A DNA stretch of 7,282 bases from Dokdonella_A sp038237055. Its GTDB lineage: Bacteria > Pseudomonadota > Gammaproteobacteria > Xanthomonadales > Rhodanobacteraceae. Position numbers and translations under genes: made by a program. The stretch is taken from the NCBI GenBank assembly GCA_038237055.1, contig JBBRZD010000167.1, positions 1 through 7,282 of the forward strand, read 5' to 3'. This document shows positions 1-6,692 of the stretch, one piece after another (position 1 is the stretch's first letter; the number at the start of each line of letters is the position of its first letter). Under the pieces are notes generated by a model. That model saw nothing but the letters and a program-made list of their open reading frames with translations. It ran no database searches and was not told where the DNA came from.

Positions 1-2
1 CG

Positions 3-911
3 ATTTTCTGTTCGAGTTTTGAAGATGGCGAGGATGGCTCCTGCCCCACCGTAGCGGGTCCTTGGGCAGCAGGCGCAACCGGCCCCTCCAAGCGCTATCG
101 CGCCGGCGGTACCAGTGATGGAACCAGCGTCTATGTTTTCGGTGGCTCCAACGACATCGGCGCGTACTTGAACGACGCGTGGAAATGGAATCCCGCGACA
201 GAGACATGGACTCAGCTCGCGAACATGCCCACTGGCAAATCAAATATCCAGGGCGCCTATCTCAACGGAAAAATCTATGTGCCCGGGGGATATACCGGTA
301 GCCATATCGCAGAGAACGCGATCTACGACATTGCCAGCAACACCTGGAGCACGGGCGCGCCGCTGCCTGCTACACAAACGGGCATGACCGCCGCCTACAA
401 CGGCAAGATCTACGTTTTCGGCGGGAACCCCGGACCGCAAACGACGTTGGAAATCTATGATCCTGTAGCGGACACGTGGACCGCGGCTGCACCTATGCCG
501 GTCGCTACCACCTATGGACGTGCAGTGACCGCCGGCGCCTACATGTACATCATTGGCGGTATCGCGGGGACTGTTGTAGCGAACGTATGGCGTTACGATC
601 CGGCTGCGGACACGTATACCGCAATGGCGCCGCTGCAAACCGCCCGCACGTCCGAGGAGTTGATGGTTTCAGGCAATAGCATTTACGCGGTGAACGGTGG
701 CGACTCCAGTTTCTTCAGCGGCGTGCCACTGGCACAAACGGTCGAGGTCTACAACATCCCGAGCGATACGTGGAGCTACGGTGCACCTGTCGTCACTACA
801 GCCGCAGCCTCGTCGGGCGGCTTGGCCGGCGGCAAGCTGATGATCATGGGTGGCATAGACAGCACGAATTACTATGATCTAGTGCAGATCTCGACCCTCG
901 TGCCTCAATAA
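3..911 (+). CDS. Kelch-repeat beta-propeller protein (5' partial)
   Basis: The reading frame is open to the left edge, so the true start lies outside the window; 302 codons are visible before the TAA. Six kelch motifs can be followed by their Gly-Gly doublets, at visible residues 47-48, 95-96, 140-141, 185-186, 232-233 and 283-284. Each doublet follows a hydrophobic strand (VYVFGG, KIYVPGG, KIYVFGG, YIIGG). Conserved aromatics sit in the 'D-x-W/Y' strands (W69, W115, W159, Y205, W257). The spacing of 45-51 residues is typical of kelch blades, so this is most or all of a propeller. The first 20 residues contain two cysteines and acidic/glycine-rich sequence, perhaps a linker from an upstream domain. 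Kelch propellers usually bind proteins or carbohydrates; no catalytic motif is seen, so the ligand is unknown. The protein ends soon after the last blade, with no C-terminal membrane helix. A secreted location is plausible but the signal region is not in view. A TTG at 168 is not the start, because the first blade lies before it. Confidence 0.88.
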   Translation: MFCSSFEDGEDGSCPTVAGPWAAGATGPSKRYRAGGTSDGTSVYVFGGSNDIGAYLNDAWKWNPATETWTQLANMPTGKSNIQGAYLNGKIYVPGGYTGSHIAENAIYDIASNTWSTGAPLPATQTGMTAAYNGKIYVFGGNPGPQTTLEIYDPVADTWTAAAPMPVATTYGRAVTAGAYMYIIGGIAGTVVANVWRYDPAADTYTAMAPLQTARTSEELMVSGNSIYAVNGGDSSFFSGVPLAQTVEVYNIPSDTWSYGAPVVTTAAASSGGLAGGKLMIMGGIDSTNYYDLVQISTLVPQ

Positions 912-960
912 GCCTGGTACGCCAAAAAACCAAGCTAAAGAACCACGTTCCAAGTGCATG

Positions 961-997
961 TTGTCGTGACGCTGACCATCGGTCGGCGTCACGGCAA
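961..997 (+). terminator. Strong hairpin after the kelch gene, likely terminator
   Basis: Arm TTGTCGTGACGCTGACC (961-977) pairs with GGTCGGCGTCACGGCAA (981-997) around the three-base loop ATC. This gives 17 continuous pairs including two G-U wobbles (964/994 and 973/985). The wobbles pair only in RNA made from the plus strand; in minus-strand RNA they would be A-C mismatches. This ties the hairpin to the kelch transcript, whose stop is 49 bases upstream. No T-run follows (the next bases are TCTTGCAGG), so it is not a classical intrinsic terminator. It may be a tail-less terminator, an RNA 3'-end stabiliser behind Rho termination, or a barrier between the convergent genes. Confidence 0.55.
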
Positions 998-1133
998 TCT
1001 TGCAGGGTCTTCCCCGTTTGCGCCGACTGTTGGGTTAAGTAATAAAACGTCCCCCGTCAGACAGCAGGGCTTTCAAACAGTGATGGCGGCGTGCGCGGCT
1101 TGCGCTACCGCCGTGGCGTCCTGATCACGAGTC

Positions 1134-2453
1134 TCAGTGTGCGGCCGAAGTAACCCGCCATACGGAGTCGCCTACATCGTCTGCAACGATGAGCGCACCT
1201 TCCTTGTCCTGCACAAGTCCGACTGGCGCGCCGTACAAATATTTCTCGTCGTCGGAATGAAAGCCAGTGACGACCGGCTCGGGCTGGCCGACCGGCTTGC
1301 CCTGCTGAAACGCGACATACACGACCTGATATCCGCTCAACGGCGAGCGATTCCAACTGCCGTGTTCGCTGATGAATGCGCCGTCGTGATACTGCGGCGG
1401 CAATGCGTTGTCGCCGGACATCAACAGGCCCAACGGAGCGACGTGCGAACCGATCGCGTAATCCGGTTTGAGCGCCTTCGCCACCAGATCCGGCCGCTGC
1501 GGCATCACGCGAGTGTCCACATGCTGGCCGCAATAGCTGTACGGCCATCCATAAAAGCCGCCTTCCTGGACCGAGGTCAGATAGTCCGGTACGAGGTCGG
1601 GGCCGATCTCGTCGCGCTCGTTCGCAATAGCCCATAGCTTGCCGGTCGTCGGTTCCCATTGCAGACCCGTAGGATTGCGAATGCCCGAGGCGTAAATGCG
1701 ACTGCCTCCGGTCGCGACATCAACTTCGAGCACGTCCGCACGCCTGTATTCCACGGCCAGCCCATTCTCGGTGATATTGCTGTTGGAACCGACCCCGACA
1801 TACAGCTTGCTGCCGTCAGGACTCGCCAGAAGCGCCTTCGTCCAATGGTGATTGATGGTGCCGGGCAGGTCCGCGAATTCCACGCCGGGCGCGGTGATCT
1901 GCGTTTCGCCGGTGACGTAGGGAAACTTCATGATGCGATCCGTATCGGCGACGTAGAGCGAATCGCCGATCAGTTGTACACCAAACGGAGAATTCAGATT
2001 CTCGATGAAAACGTGTTTCTCCCATTCGCCGCTGCCACCCGATTTCCTGCGCAGCAGCGTGATGCGATTGCCGCCCTTCGCACTCTTGCCCGAGCGCGCC
2101 ATGACCAGACTGGCGATCAACTCCTTCGGTGTGGTGACCGGTTCCGTGTCCGGGCTGTTGGCTTCCACCACCAGCACGTCGTCGTTGGGTAGGACGTAGA
2201 GCTGGCGCGGGTGTTCCAGGTCACTCGCGATCTTCTCGATCTGCAGGCCCGCCGCAACCTTGGGCATCTGGCCTTGTTTCCACTCGACGTGTTCGGGAAC
2301 CTGCATCGGCGGTTTGAGGAAGCGCTGCGGCGCCGGAAGGGTTGGATCGCTGCCTGACTGTTGCGCGGCGGTCAGCGATGCCTTCTCGTTGCAGCCGCCA
2401 AGGATGGCCCCAAGCGAAAGCGCCAACGCGCCACGAATGATGACCTTACTCAT
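1134..2453 (-). CDS. Sorbosone/glucose dehydrogenase family lipoprotein (PQQ-type propeller)
   Basis: The 439-residue product belongs to the soluble glucose/L-sorbosone dehydrogenase family (COG2133-like). These are six-bladed propellers that use PQQ to oxidise sugars or sugar aldehydes in the periplasm. An N-terminal hydrophobic segment ends in the lipobox ILGGC (Cys21), followed by Asn rather than Asp, which suggests an outer-membrane lipoprotein. Family motifs in order are NHHWTK (201-206), GVGSNSN (220-226), GIRNPTGL (257-264), NERDE (278-282), GGFYGWPY (298-305), HGSWNR (364-369), YGAPVGL (407-413) and VADDVGDSVWRV near the end. The Arg-Asn-Pro motif matches the region that contacts PQQ in soluble glucose dehydrogenase, as I recall it. 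The frame is open upstream to 2567, but the start chosen is the ATG at 2453: a GAGG lies 8 bases before it and the signal peptide follows directly. It overlaps the end of the upstream membrane-protein gene by 8 bases, implying coupled translation. The substrate cannot be read from sequence. Confidence 0.9.
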   Translation of the reverse strand: MSKVIIRGALALSLGAILGGCNEKASLTAAQQSGSDPTLPAPQRFLKPPMQVPEHVEWKQGQMPKVAAGLQIEKIASDLEHPRQLYVLPNDDVLVVEANSPDTEPVTTPKELIASLVMARSGKSAKGGNRITLLRRKSGGSGEWEKHVFIENLNSPFGVQLIGDSLYVADTDRIMKFPYVTGETQITAPGVEFADLPGTINHHWTKALLASPDGSKLYVGVGSNSNITENGLAVEYRRADVLEVDVATGGSRIYASGIRNPTGLQWEPTTGKLWAIANERDEIGPDLVPDYLTSVQEGGFYGWPYSYCGQHVDTRVMPQRPDLVAKALKPDYAIGSHVAPLGLLMSGDNALPPQYHDGAFISEHGSWNRSPLSGYQVVYVAFQQGKPVGQPEPVVTGFHSDDEKYLYGAPVGLVQDKEGALIVADDVGDSVWRVTSAAH

Positions 2454-2889
2454 GGACATAACCTCGCGTTGTGGATGGCTGTACGGCGACCACGATGTGC
2501 GCAATCGACAGCAGCACGACCGTGCAAACCGAGAGCCATATGCTGGTCGGCACCACCTCATACGCATCGCGCGTATGCACGAAGGCGTTGAAAATCGCCG
2601 CGATGATCGCGAACAGGTTGAGCCAGAAATCGAGCTGGTCAGTGCGCGTTGCGAAGCGGCGCGAGGTGATCCACACCTGCACCAGATTGATCAGCCGCGG
2701 GATCACCGCAAACATCAAGCCGAGGGTAATCAGCCAGTCAGCACCTTTACCCCAAAGCACCACGGCGGTGTTGGCATAGGTGATGTCGAAAATCAGACCG
2801 GCGACGAAGAATCCGAACGGAATCGGATTGAGCAGGCCATAGATGGCGTTGGCAATCACGGACCGATGCGATGCGTCGAAAGAATTCAT
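2446..2889 (-). CDS. DUF2231-type four-helix membrane protein
   Basis: A 147-residue integral inner-membrane protein with four hydrophobic segments, at about residues 14-37 (containing NPIPFG), 52-75, 87-105 and 114-135. The pattern of NPIPFGFFVAGLIFDI in the first helix, a second helix ending in PRLINLVQVW, and the NAFVHTRDAYEVVP loop before the last helix (His105, Arg107, Asp108) resembles DUF2231 proteins. Their biochemical role is not established; some accompany cytochromes or periplasmic dehydrogenases. The frame is open further upstream to 3021, but that stretch is not family-like. The ATG at 2889 has a GGAG 10 bases before it (2900-2903). The last 8 bases overlap the start of the downstream dehydrogenase lipoprotein, so the two are almost certainly co-transcribed. 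A reasonable inference is that this protein helps the lipoprotein deliver electrons or anchors its partner, but no cofactor-binding motif proves it. Confidence 0.82.
   Translation of the reverse strand: MNSFDASHRSVIANAIYGLLNPIPFGFFVAGLIFDITYANTAVVLWGKGADWLITLGLMFAVIPRLINLVQVWITSRRFATRTDQLDFWLNLFAIIAAIFNAFVHTRDAYEVVPTSIWLSVCTVVLLSIAHIVVAVQPSTTRGYVHE
2461..2465 (-). promoter_or_regulatory. Shine-Dalgarno of the dehydrogenase lipoprotein
   Basis: The minus strand reads GAGGT here, inside the last codons of the upstream DUF2231 gene. GAGG lies 8 bases before the ATG at 2453 but only 2 bases before the alternative ATG at 2459. The spacing favours 2453 and rules against the longer arginine- and cysteine-rich extension that reaches up to 2567. 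Confidence 0.65.
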
Positions 2890-3176
2890 GAGTGGCGAAC
2901 TCCGTGAGAAATAATCGATGGATGTACACGAAGGCGATTCGCAATCGAGGCCTCCGGTATTGATTGACCTGTCGCGAGTGACGAGCGCGCTGCGTGCTGC
3001 GTGCGAGCCCGGACAGGGCATTTATGGTGCGACAGCGCGGCTGAACAATCGCCGCCGCAATTAAACACAGGGCGGCCAGCAAGCTGATTGGGTACTGACT
3101 CATTTCCATCAATGGCCAACCTGCTTGAGGTCGCTACTGAAGGGCGATGCGAATCAACTCGTCGCTGCATGGCGTA
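2890..3176. other. Spacer without a convincing gene
   Basis: These 287 bases separate the DUF72 remnant from the DUF2231 gene. All three minus frames were compared with the missing part of DUF72 and with known short families, and nothing matched. One minus frame starting at ATG 3109 or 3103 begins with a signal-peptide-like hydrophobic stretch (SLLAALCLIAAAIV) but has no ribosome binding site. It turns arginine-rich and runs into the next gene out of frame, so I do not call it. The promoter of the DUF2231/dehydrogenase pair must lie here or further upstream, but no good -35/-10 pair was found. Confidence 0.6.
2900..2903 (-). promoter_or_regulatory. Shine-Dalgarno of the DUF2231 gene
   Basis: The minus strand reads GGAG, 10 bases before the ATG at 2889. 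It supports the short start over upstream in-frame alternatives reaching to 3021, which lack both family similarity and a comparable site. Confidence 0.5.
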
Positions 3177-3326
3177 TTAGCTGGAATCGACTTCGGCAAA
3201 CGAAAATTGACTGGCGTAGTAACGCATTCGCTGCTCGGCGGAGGTGCATCTGTTCGCGTAAAAGCGCTTGGTGTCGATCAGGCCTTTGTCCGTCCACGAG
3301 CATGTGCCGATGCAGATATTGGCCAT
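3177..3326 (-). pseudogene. Truncated DUF72 (YecE-like) gene, N-terminal remnant
   Basis: From ATG 3326 the minus strand encodes 49 residues that match the start of DUF72 proteins: an IGTCSWTDKGLID strand/loop, KRFY, a CTSAEQRMRYYASQF helix, then AEVDSS. The family normally continues with Y-Y-A-x-P after 'VDSS'. Here a TAA stands at the first tyrosine position and the next codons read Tyr-Ala-Met, so the match resumes for three codons and then ends near 3168. No frame of the next 280 bases carries the remaining roughly 200 residues of a normal 240-300 residue DUF72 TIM-barrel. The gene has therefore lost most of its length as well as gaining a stop. It starts 4 bases after the exonuclease stop codon, so it was the third gene of the helicase-exonuclease operon. 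DUF72 proteins have no firmly established function. The remnant is unlikely to be functional, although a 49-residue peptide could still be translated. Confidence 0.8.
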
Positions 3327-3330
3327 GCCG

Positions 3331-4164
3331 TCATTTTCTGATTTTTGGCTCTACGCGCAAGGCGCCCGATCGGGCAAGATGGTCACCCAAATGCATCAAC
3401 GTGATGACGTCCTGGCGGTTGTGATCGAGAACGCGTGACAGGTCGCGGCTGGATTGACCGCGCAGAAACGCGAGCCATGCGGCCGGCGCCTGTGAGCCCG
3501 GCAGGTCGTCGTCGCGGACGATTTTGAGAATTTCTCGCTCGACGGTCGCCAGCCGGCAATTGGGCAGAATTTCGCGATAGGCACGTCGGGTCGGGTGCAG
3601 CCAGTCCGCGTGCATCAATTCGCCCAAGCGATGTGGAACACGATTGAGGCGAAGGCGACCCTTGAGCAAAGGCGCGTCATAACTCTTGCCGTTATAGCTG
3701 ACCAGCACCGTATCCTCGCGAAGCCAGCTGGCGAAGATTTTCAGCATCTCCAGTTCACCCGCGATGGTCGTGAGGTAGAGCTGGCGGACGGTGAGCGCGT
3801 TGGCATCCCACGAGGCGACGCCGATCATGAAAGCGCGTGTCCCAACGCCGCCGGCAAGTCCCGTAGTCTCCGTATCGAAGCACAGCAATCGCCGCCGATC
3901 GATGGCCGCATCGGCCAGACGCGGAACGTGCAGGTCGGGCTCTGTCTCGAACGCGAACGAATGCTCGACGTAACGAACGCCCGGCGCGATTTCCGTTCCG
4001 GCCGGCGCCGCGAGCGGTTTTTGCACGCTACGTTCGCGCGTGTGCAAAAGTTTGCGCAGACTATCGACTCGGCTTGGCACCGTGGTTGCGACGTGTGCCG
4101 GTAATCGACTGACAAGGCCGGCGTCCTTGCGCAGCAGTCGAAGCCGATCGGCAACGTTGCTCAT
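3331..4164 (-). CDS. mrfB: DEDDh 3'-5' exonuclease, MrfB/YprB-type
   Basis: A 277-residue RNase H-like exonuclease. Exo I is CFDTETTGL with Asp97 and Glu99. Exo II is SYNGKSYDAPLL with Asn158 and Asp163. Exo III is LDHNRQDVITL with His248 and Asp252, the H-x4-D spacing of DEDDh nucleases. All four metal-binding acids and the catalytic histidine are present, so the enzyme should be active. In Bacillus subtilis the equivalent MrfB (YprB) works with the helicase MrfA in repairing mitomycin C damage, independently of nucleotide excision repair by UvrABC. This protein ends soon after the exonuclease fold and lacks the C-terminal TPR region I recall in the longer Bacillus protein. About 90 residues precede Exo I, including a basic, probably helical segment. 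Its ATG overlaps the helicase stop (ATGA), and no strong Shine-Dalgarno is visible, so translation is probably coupled to the helicase. The symbol is assigned by family and by adjacency to mrfA. Confidence 0.85.
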   Translation of the reverse strand: MSNVADRLRLLRKDAGLVSRLPAHVATTVPSRVDSLRKLLHTRERSVQKPLAAPAGTEIAPGVRYVEHSFAFETEPDLHVPRLADAAIDRRRLLCFDTETTGLAGGVGTRAFMIGVASWDANALTVRQLYLTTIAGELEMLKIFASWLREDTVLVSYNGKSYDAPLLKGRLRLNRVPHRLGELMHADWLHPTRRAYREILPNCRLATVEREILKIVRDDDLPGSQAPAAWLAFLRGQSSRDLSRVLDHNRQDVITLMHLGDHLARSGALRVEPKIRK

Positions 4165-6557
4165 GCGCCCAACAATCCGAGCACGGTGGCTGCCCGTTCG
4201 CGCTGGGTTGAAACGCCGCTATCTTCACTGTTGAGCACAGGCCCGATGCATGCCGGGCAGCCGCCGCTGCATTCGCATCCTTGAACCAAGTCGATTGCCT
4301 GTTGCACGAGCTCAGCTGCTTGTCGGAACAGCGGCTCGGATAGTCCGATACCGCCAGGGAAGTTGTCGTATAAGTAGAGCGTCGGAAGGAAGTGCGCGGT
4401 ACTGTCGGGATCTCGGGGCGCACCATTCGCGTCCCGCCACTGTCCGCGGCCCTGCGTGTCTCGCGTCGCAAACCACGCCGCATCGCCGGACCCGACGGCC
4501 TTCTGCAGATCACGCCCATCGGCCATGACACGGACAGCCGCGACCGTATGCAACGCGTACGCAGCGCCGAGGAAACCGTCGAGCGCTTCCTGCCGACTCG
4601 CGAAAGCTCGTTCGAGCGATACTTCCGTCAATTGCCACCACACGGCGCTCGTGTGGAGTTCCTGATCGGGCAAGGTCACCGGACCATAGCCGATGTTCTC
4701 GTGGCTGTAGAACTTGATCTTCTTGTAGCCCGACACGTGGCGTACGACATGCACTTCGCCGTGATGGCAGGTGCCTTCGCCTGCATTGGAGCCGTCGAAG
4801 CGGTCCAACACCTTGAGCTTGGTGAAATCGATCGCATCGGTGTAGTAGTCGGCCGTCGTCGGCGTCACGAAGGCCTTGCGGCCATCCCAGTCGAGCTTTT
4901 CAACTTGATAAGGCCGCGACTGCACCATGTAGATCGCCCCTTCGTACAGCGTCAGTGCGGCGCTGCTGAAATCGACCTCGGCAATGATGAGTTGCTTGCC
5001 CGCACTGCGATCGACCACGACGAAATTGCCGTCGGCGACCGAGCGCAGACTCACGGCACCGGCTGGATAGCTGTCCGCAATCCAGTCCCATCGTTCGCCT
5101 TCGTGATGGAGCACGCCAGACTCCGAAAGGACTTCCAGAAAGTCGCCAACGTCCGCTTCGCCAAAGCGATCGCCAGTGACGAACGGAAGCTCGAAGGCCG
5201 CGCAGCGAATGTGATCGAGCAGGATCAGCAGCTGATCCGGCGCAATGCGCGCATGTTCCGGCGGCGACGCCGCGAAGAATTCAGGATGACGCACGACGTA
5301 CTGATCCAGCGCCTGGCTCGATGCAATCATCACTCCAAGCGACGGTTGCTGACGCCGACCCGCGCGGCCGAGTCGTTGCCAGGTCGCCGCGATCGAACCC
5401 GGAAAGCCGTTGAGAATCGCGACATCGAGCGCACCAATGTCGACACCGAGTTCCAGAGCGGACGTGCTGACGACGCCGTCGACGTGACCACTGCGCAACG
5501 CGCGTTCCGTCTCGCGTCGCTCTGTCGGCAGATAGCCGCCGCGATAGGCGCGAATGCGCGGCGCCTTGCGCGGATCATTGTCGAACACATCTTTCAAATA
5601 TTTGGTCAGCACCTCGACCATCAGGCGTGACTGTGCGAACACGATCGTCTTCATCTTCAAACGAATCGCGTGACGTGCAAGTCGCATGGACTGTGAGCGA
5701 GCAGACGCACGCATCCCGAGGTCGGGGTTGATAACCGGCGGGTTCCACAGCAGCACGTGGCGCTCACCGCACGGAGCGCCGCTTTGCGTAATGGCGTGGA
5801 CGGATTCGCCGAGTAGCGCTTCGGCGTGTTCTTTCGGATTGCCGATTGTTGCCGAGCACAGGATGAAGATCGGAGACACGCCGTAGAACGCACACACCCG
5901 TCGCAGGCGCCGGATCACATTCGCAACGTGAGAACCGAAGACGCCGCGATACGTGTGCACCTCATCGATGACGACGAAGCGCAACGACTCGAAGAACTGT
6001 GCCCACTTCGTATGGTGCGGCAGGATCGCCTGGTGCAGCATGTCGGGATTGCTGACGACGATGTCGCCCTTGATACGGATGACCTGTCGCGCGTCGTTCG
6101 GCGTATCGCCGTCGAACGTGTAGGTGCGCAGACCGAGATCGCCTGCGCGATTGAGTTCGAGAAGTTCGGCGACCTGATCCTGCGCGAGCGCCTTTGTCGG
6201 AAACAGATACAACGCCTTCGCGCGTGCTGTCCGCACCGCCTCGATCACGGGCAAGTTGTAGCCGAGCGTCTTGCCCGATGCCGTCGGTGTGACAACGACA
6301 ACGTGATGTCCCGCCTGCACGTGATCCCAAGCCTCGCGTTGATGCGAGTAAAGGCGCTCGACGCCACGACGCTCAAGCGCCTCTCGTATGTCGGCCGAGA
6401 GTTCCTCAGGAAATTCCGCGTACCTTGCCGCTTGGGCGGGGCGACGAATGTATCCCGTGATCCTGTCCCCGTATTTGTCGGCCCAACGAGTCACCAAGTT
6501 CTCGATGGCGGAGGCCGCAAGCGGATGGGAGCGCGTCTTTTCGATCGAAAGCGTCAT
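4161..6557 (-). CDS. mrfA: DEAD/DEAH-box helicase with C-terminal zinc cluster, MrfA/YprA-type
   Basis: A 798-residue superfamily 2 helicase. Motifs in order are YSHQREAW (Q-like, 71-78), TPTASGKT (Walker A, 90-97), FPTKALAQDQ (Ia, 119-128), DEVH (Walker B, 198-201), SAT (235-237), STSALELGVDIGALD (V, 364-378) and QRLGRAGRR (VI, 394-402). The C-terminal DUF1998-like region ends in CECSGGCPAC, with Cys761, Cys763, Cys767 and Cys770, the four-cysteine metal site of MrfA. Length and order match B. subtilis MrfA (YprA), a 3'-5' DNA helicase acting with MrfB against mitomycin C lesions. The DEVH box and motif VI are intact, so ATPase activity is expected. The frame opens with a TTG at 6608, but the chosen ATG at 6557 has GGAG 6 bases upstream; the neighbouring ATG at 6560 is only 3 bases from that site. 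The stop overlaps the start of mrfB. Lhr-type helicases are related, but the C-terminal cysteine cluster and the exonuclease neighbour favour MrfA. Confidence 0.92.
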   Translation of the reverse strand: MTLSIEKTRSHPLAASAIENLVTRWADKYGDRITGYIRRPAQAARYAEFPEELSADIREALERRGVERLYSHQREAWDHVQAGHHVVVVTPTASGKTLGYNLPVIEAVRTARAKALYLFPTKALAQDQVAELLELNRAGDLGLRTYTFDGDTPNDARQVIRIKGDIVVSNPDMLHQAILPHHTKWAQFFESLRFVVIDEVHTYRGVFGSHVANVIRRLRRVCAFYGVSPIFILCSATIGNPKEHAEALLGESVHAITQSGAPCGERHVLLWNPPVINPDLGMRASARSQSMRLARHAIRLKMKTIVFAQSRLMVEVLTKYLKDVFDNDPRKAPRIRAYRGGYLPTERRETERALRSGHVDGVVSTSALELGVDIGALDVAILNGFPGSIAATWQRLGRAGRRQQPSLGVMIASSQALDQYVVRHPEFFAASPPEHARIAPDQLLILLDHIRCAAFELPFVTGDRFGEADVGDFLEVLSESGVLHHEGERWDWIADSYPAGAVSLRSVADGNFVVVDRSAGKQLIIAEVDFSSAALTLYEGAIYMVQSRPYQVEKLDWDGRKAFVTPTTADYYTDAIDFTKLKVLDRFDGSNAGEGTCHHGEVHVVRHVSGYKKIKFYSHENIGYGPVTLPDQELHTSAVWWQLTEVSLERAFASRQEALDGFLGAAYALHTVAAVRVMADGRDLQKAVGSGDAAWFATRDTQGRGQWRDANGAPRDPDSTAHFLPTLYLYDNFPGGIGLSEPLFRQAAELVQQAIDLVQGCECSGGCPACIGPVLNSEDSGVSTQRERAATVLGLLGA

Positions 6558-6563
6558 CATGGA

Positions 6564-6567
6564 CTCC
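6564..6567 (-). promoter_or_regulatory. Shine-Dalgarno of mrfA
   Basis: The minus strand reads TTGGAGTCCATGATG. The GGAG at these positions stands 6 bases before the second ATG (6557) and 3 bases before the first (6560). This decides the start in favour of 6557 and against the upstream in-frame TTG at 6608, which has no such site. Confidence 0.65.
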
Positions 6568-6647
6568 AACGGAATCCATCGCTTATAGGCGGTGCCGTTC
6601 TCACCCAATGAGACGCACGCGCGGCATCCTTCGGCGTGAGCACGATG

Positions 6648-6675
6648 ATTGTATTTTCAAAGCCGCCCTGGCCAA
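6648..6675 (-). promoter_or_regulatory. Candidate sigma-70 promoter for the mrfA operon
   Basis: On the minus strand TTGGCC (6675-6670) and TACAAT (6653-6648) are separated by 16 bases. They match 4/6 and 5/6 of the -35 and -10 consensus. A start near 6641 would give a leader of about 80 bases before the ATG at 6557. A second possible -10, TATAAG (6587-6582), lies nearer the gene with a poorer -35 (TTGGGT, spacing 15). No LexA-like operator was seen in this intergenic region. Confidence 0.3.
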
Positions 6676-6692
6676 GATGCAGTCGTCGCTAT

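Noticed and set aside
1022..1112. Possible terminator for the dehydrogenase on the minus strand
   Set aside because: The pairing GGCGG/CCGCC with GCGC/GCGC (1085-1112) has an internal loop and no T-run. The TTTTATT near 1040-1050 is preceded only by a 4-bp stem. Neither is strong enough to call.
1105..1659. Minus-strand open frame of 184 codons overlapping the dehydrogenase
   Set aside because: It is an alternative frame of the dehydrogenase gene, very rich in arginine, with no family motif.
2454..2567. N-terminal extension of the dehydrogenase frame
   Set aside because: It would lie inside the DUF2231 gene and place an arginine/cysteine-rich stretch before the signal peptide. The ribosome site fits the ATG at 2453.
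3125..3424. Plus-strand ORFs around 3125-3424
   Set aside because: They are antisense to the DUF72 remnant and the end of mrfB, with no family similarity in either frame.
4392..5630. Plus-strand open frame of 412 codons opposite the helicase
   Set aside because: It lies wholly within mrfA on the other strand, is arginine-rich with no recognisable domain, and mrfA has all its helicase motifs in order. It is a GC-driven shadow frame.
6558..6608. TTG start giving a 17-residue longer MrfA
   Set aside because: There is no ribosome site before it, whereas GGAG is well placed for the ATG at 6557. A possible -10 (TATAAG) also falls inside the extension.
5826..6611. Plus-strand open frame of 261 codons opposite the helicase N-terminus
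   Set aside because: It is antisense to the Walker A and DEVH region of mrfA and shows no domain of its own.
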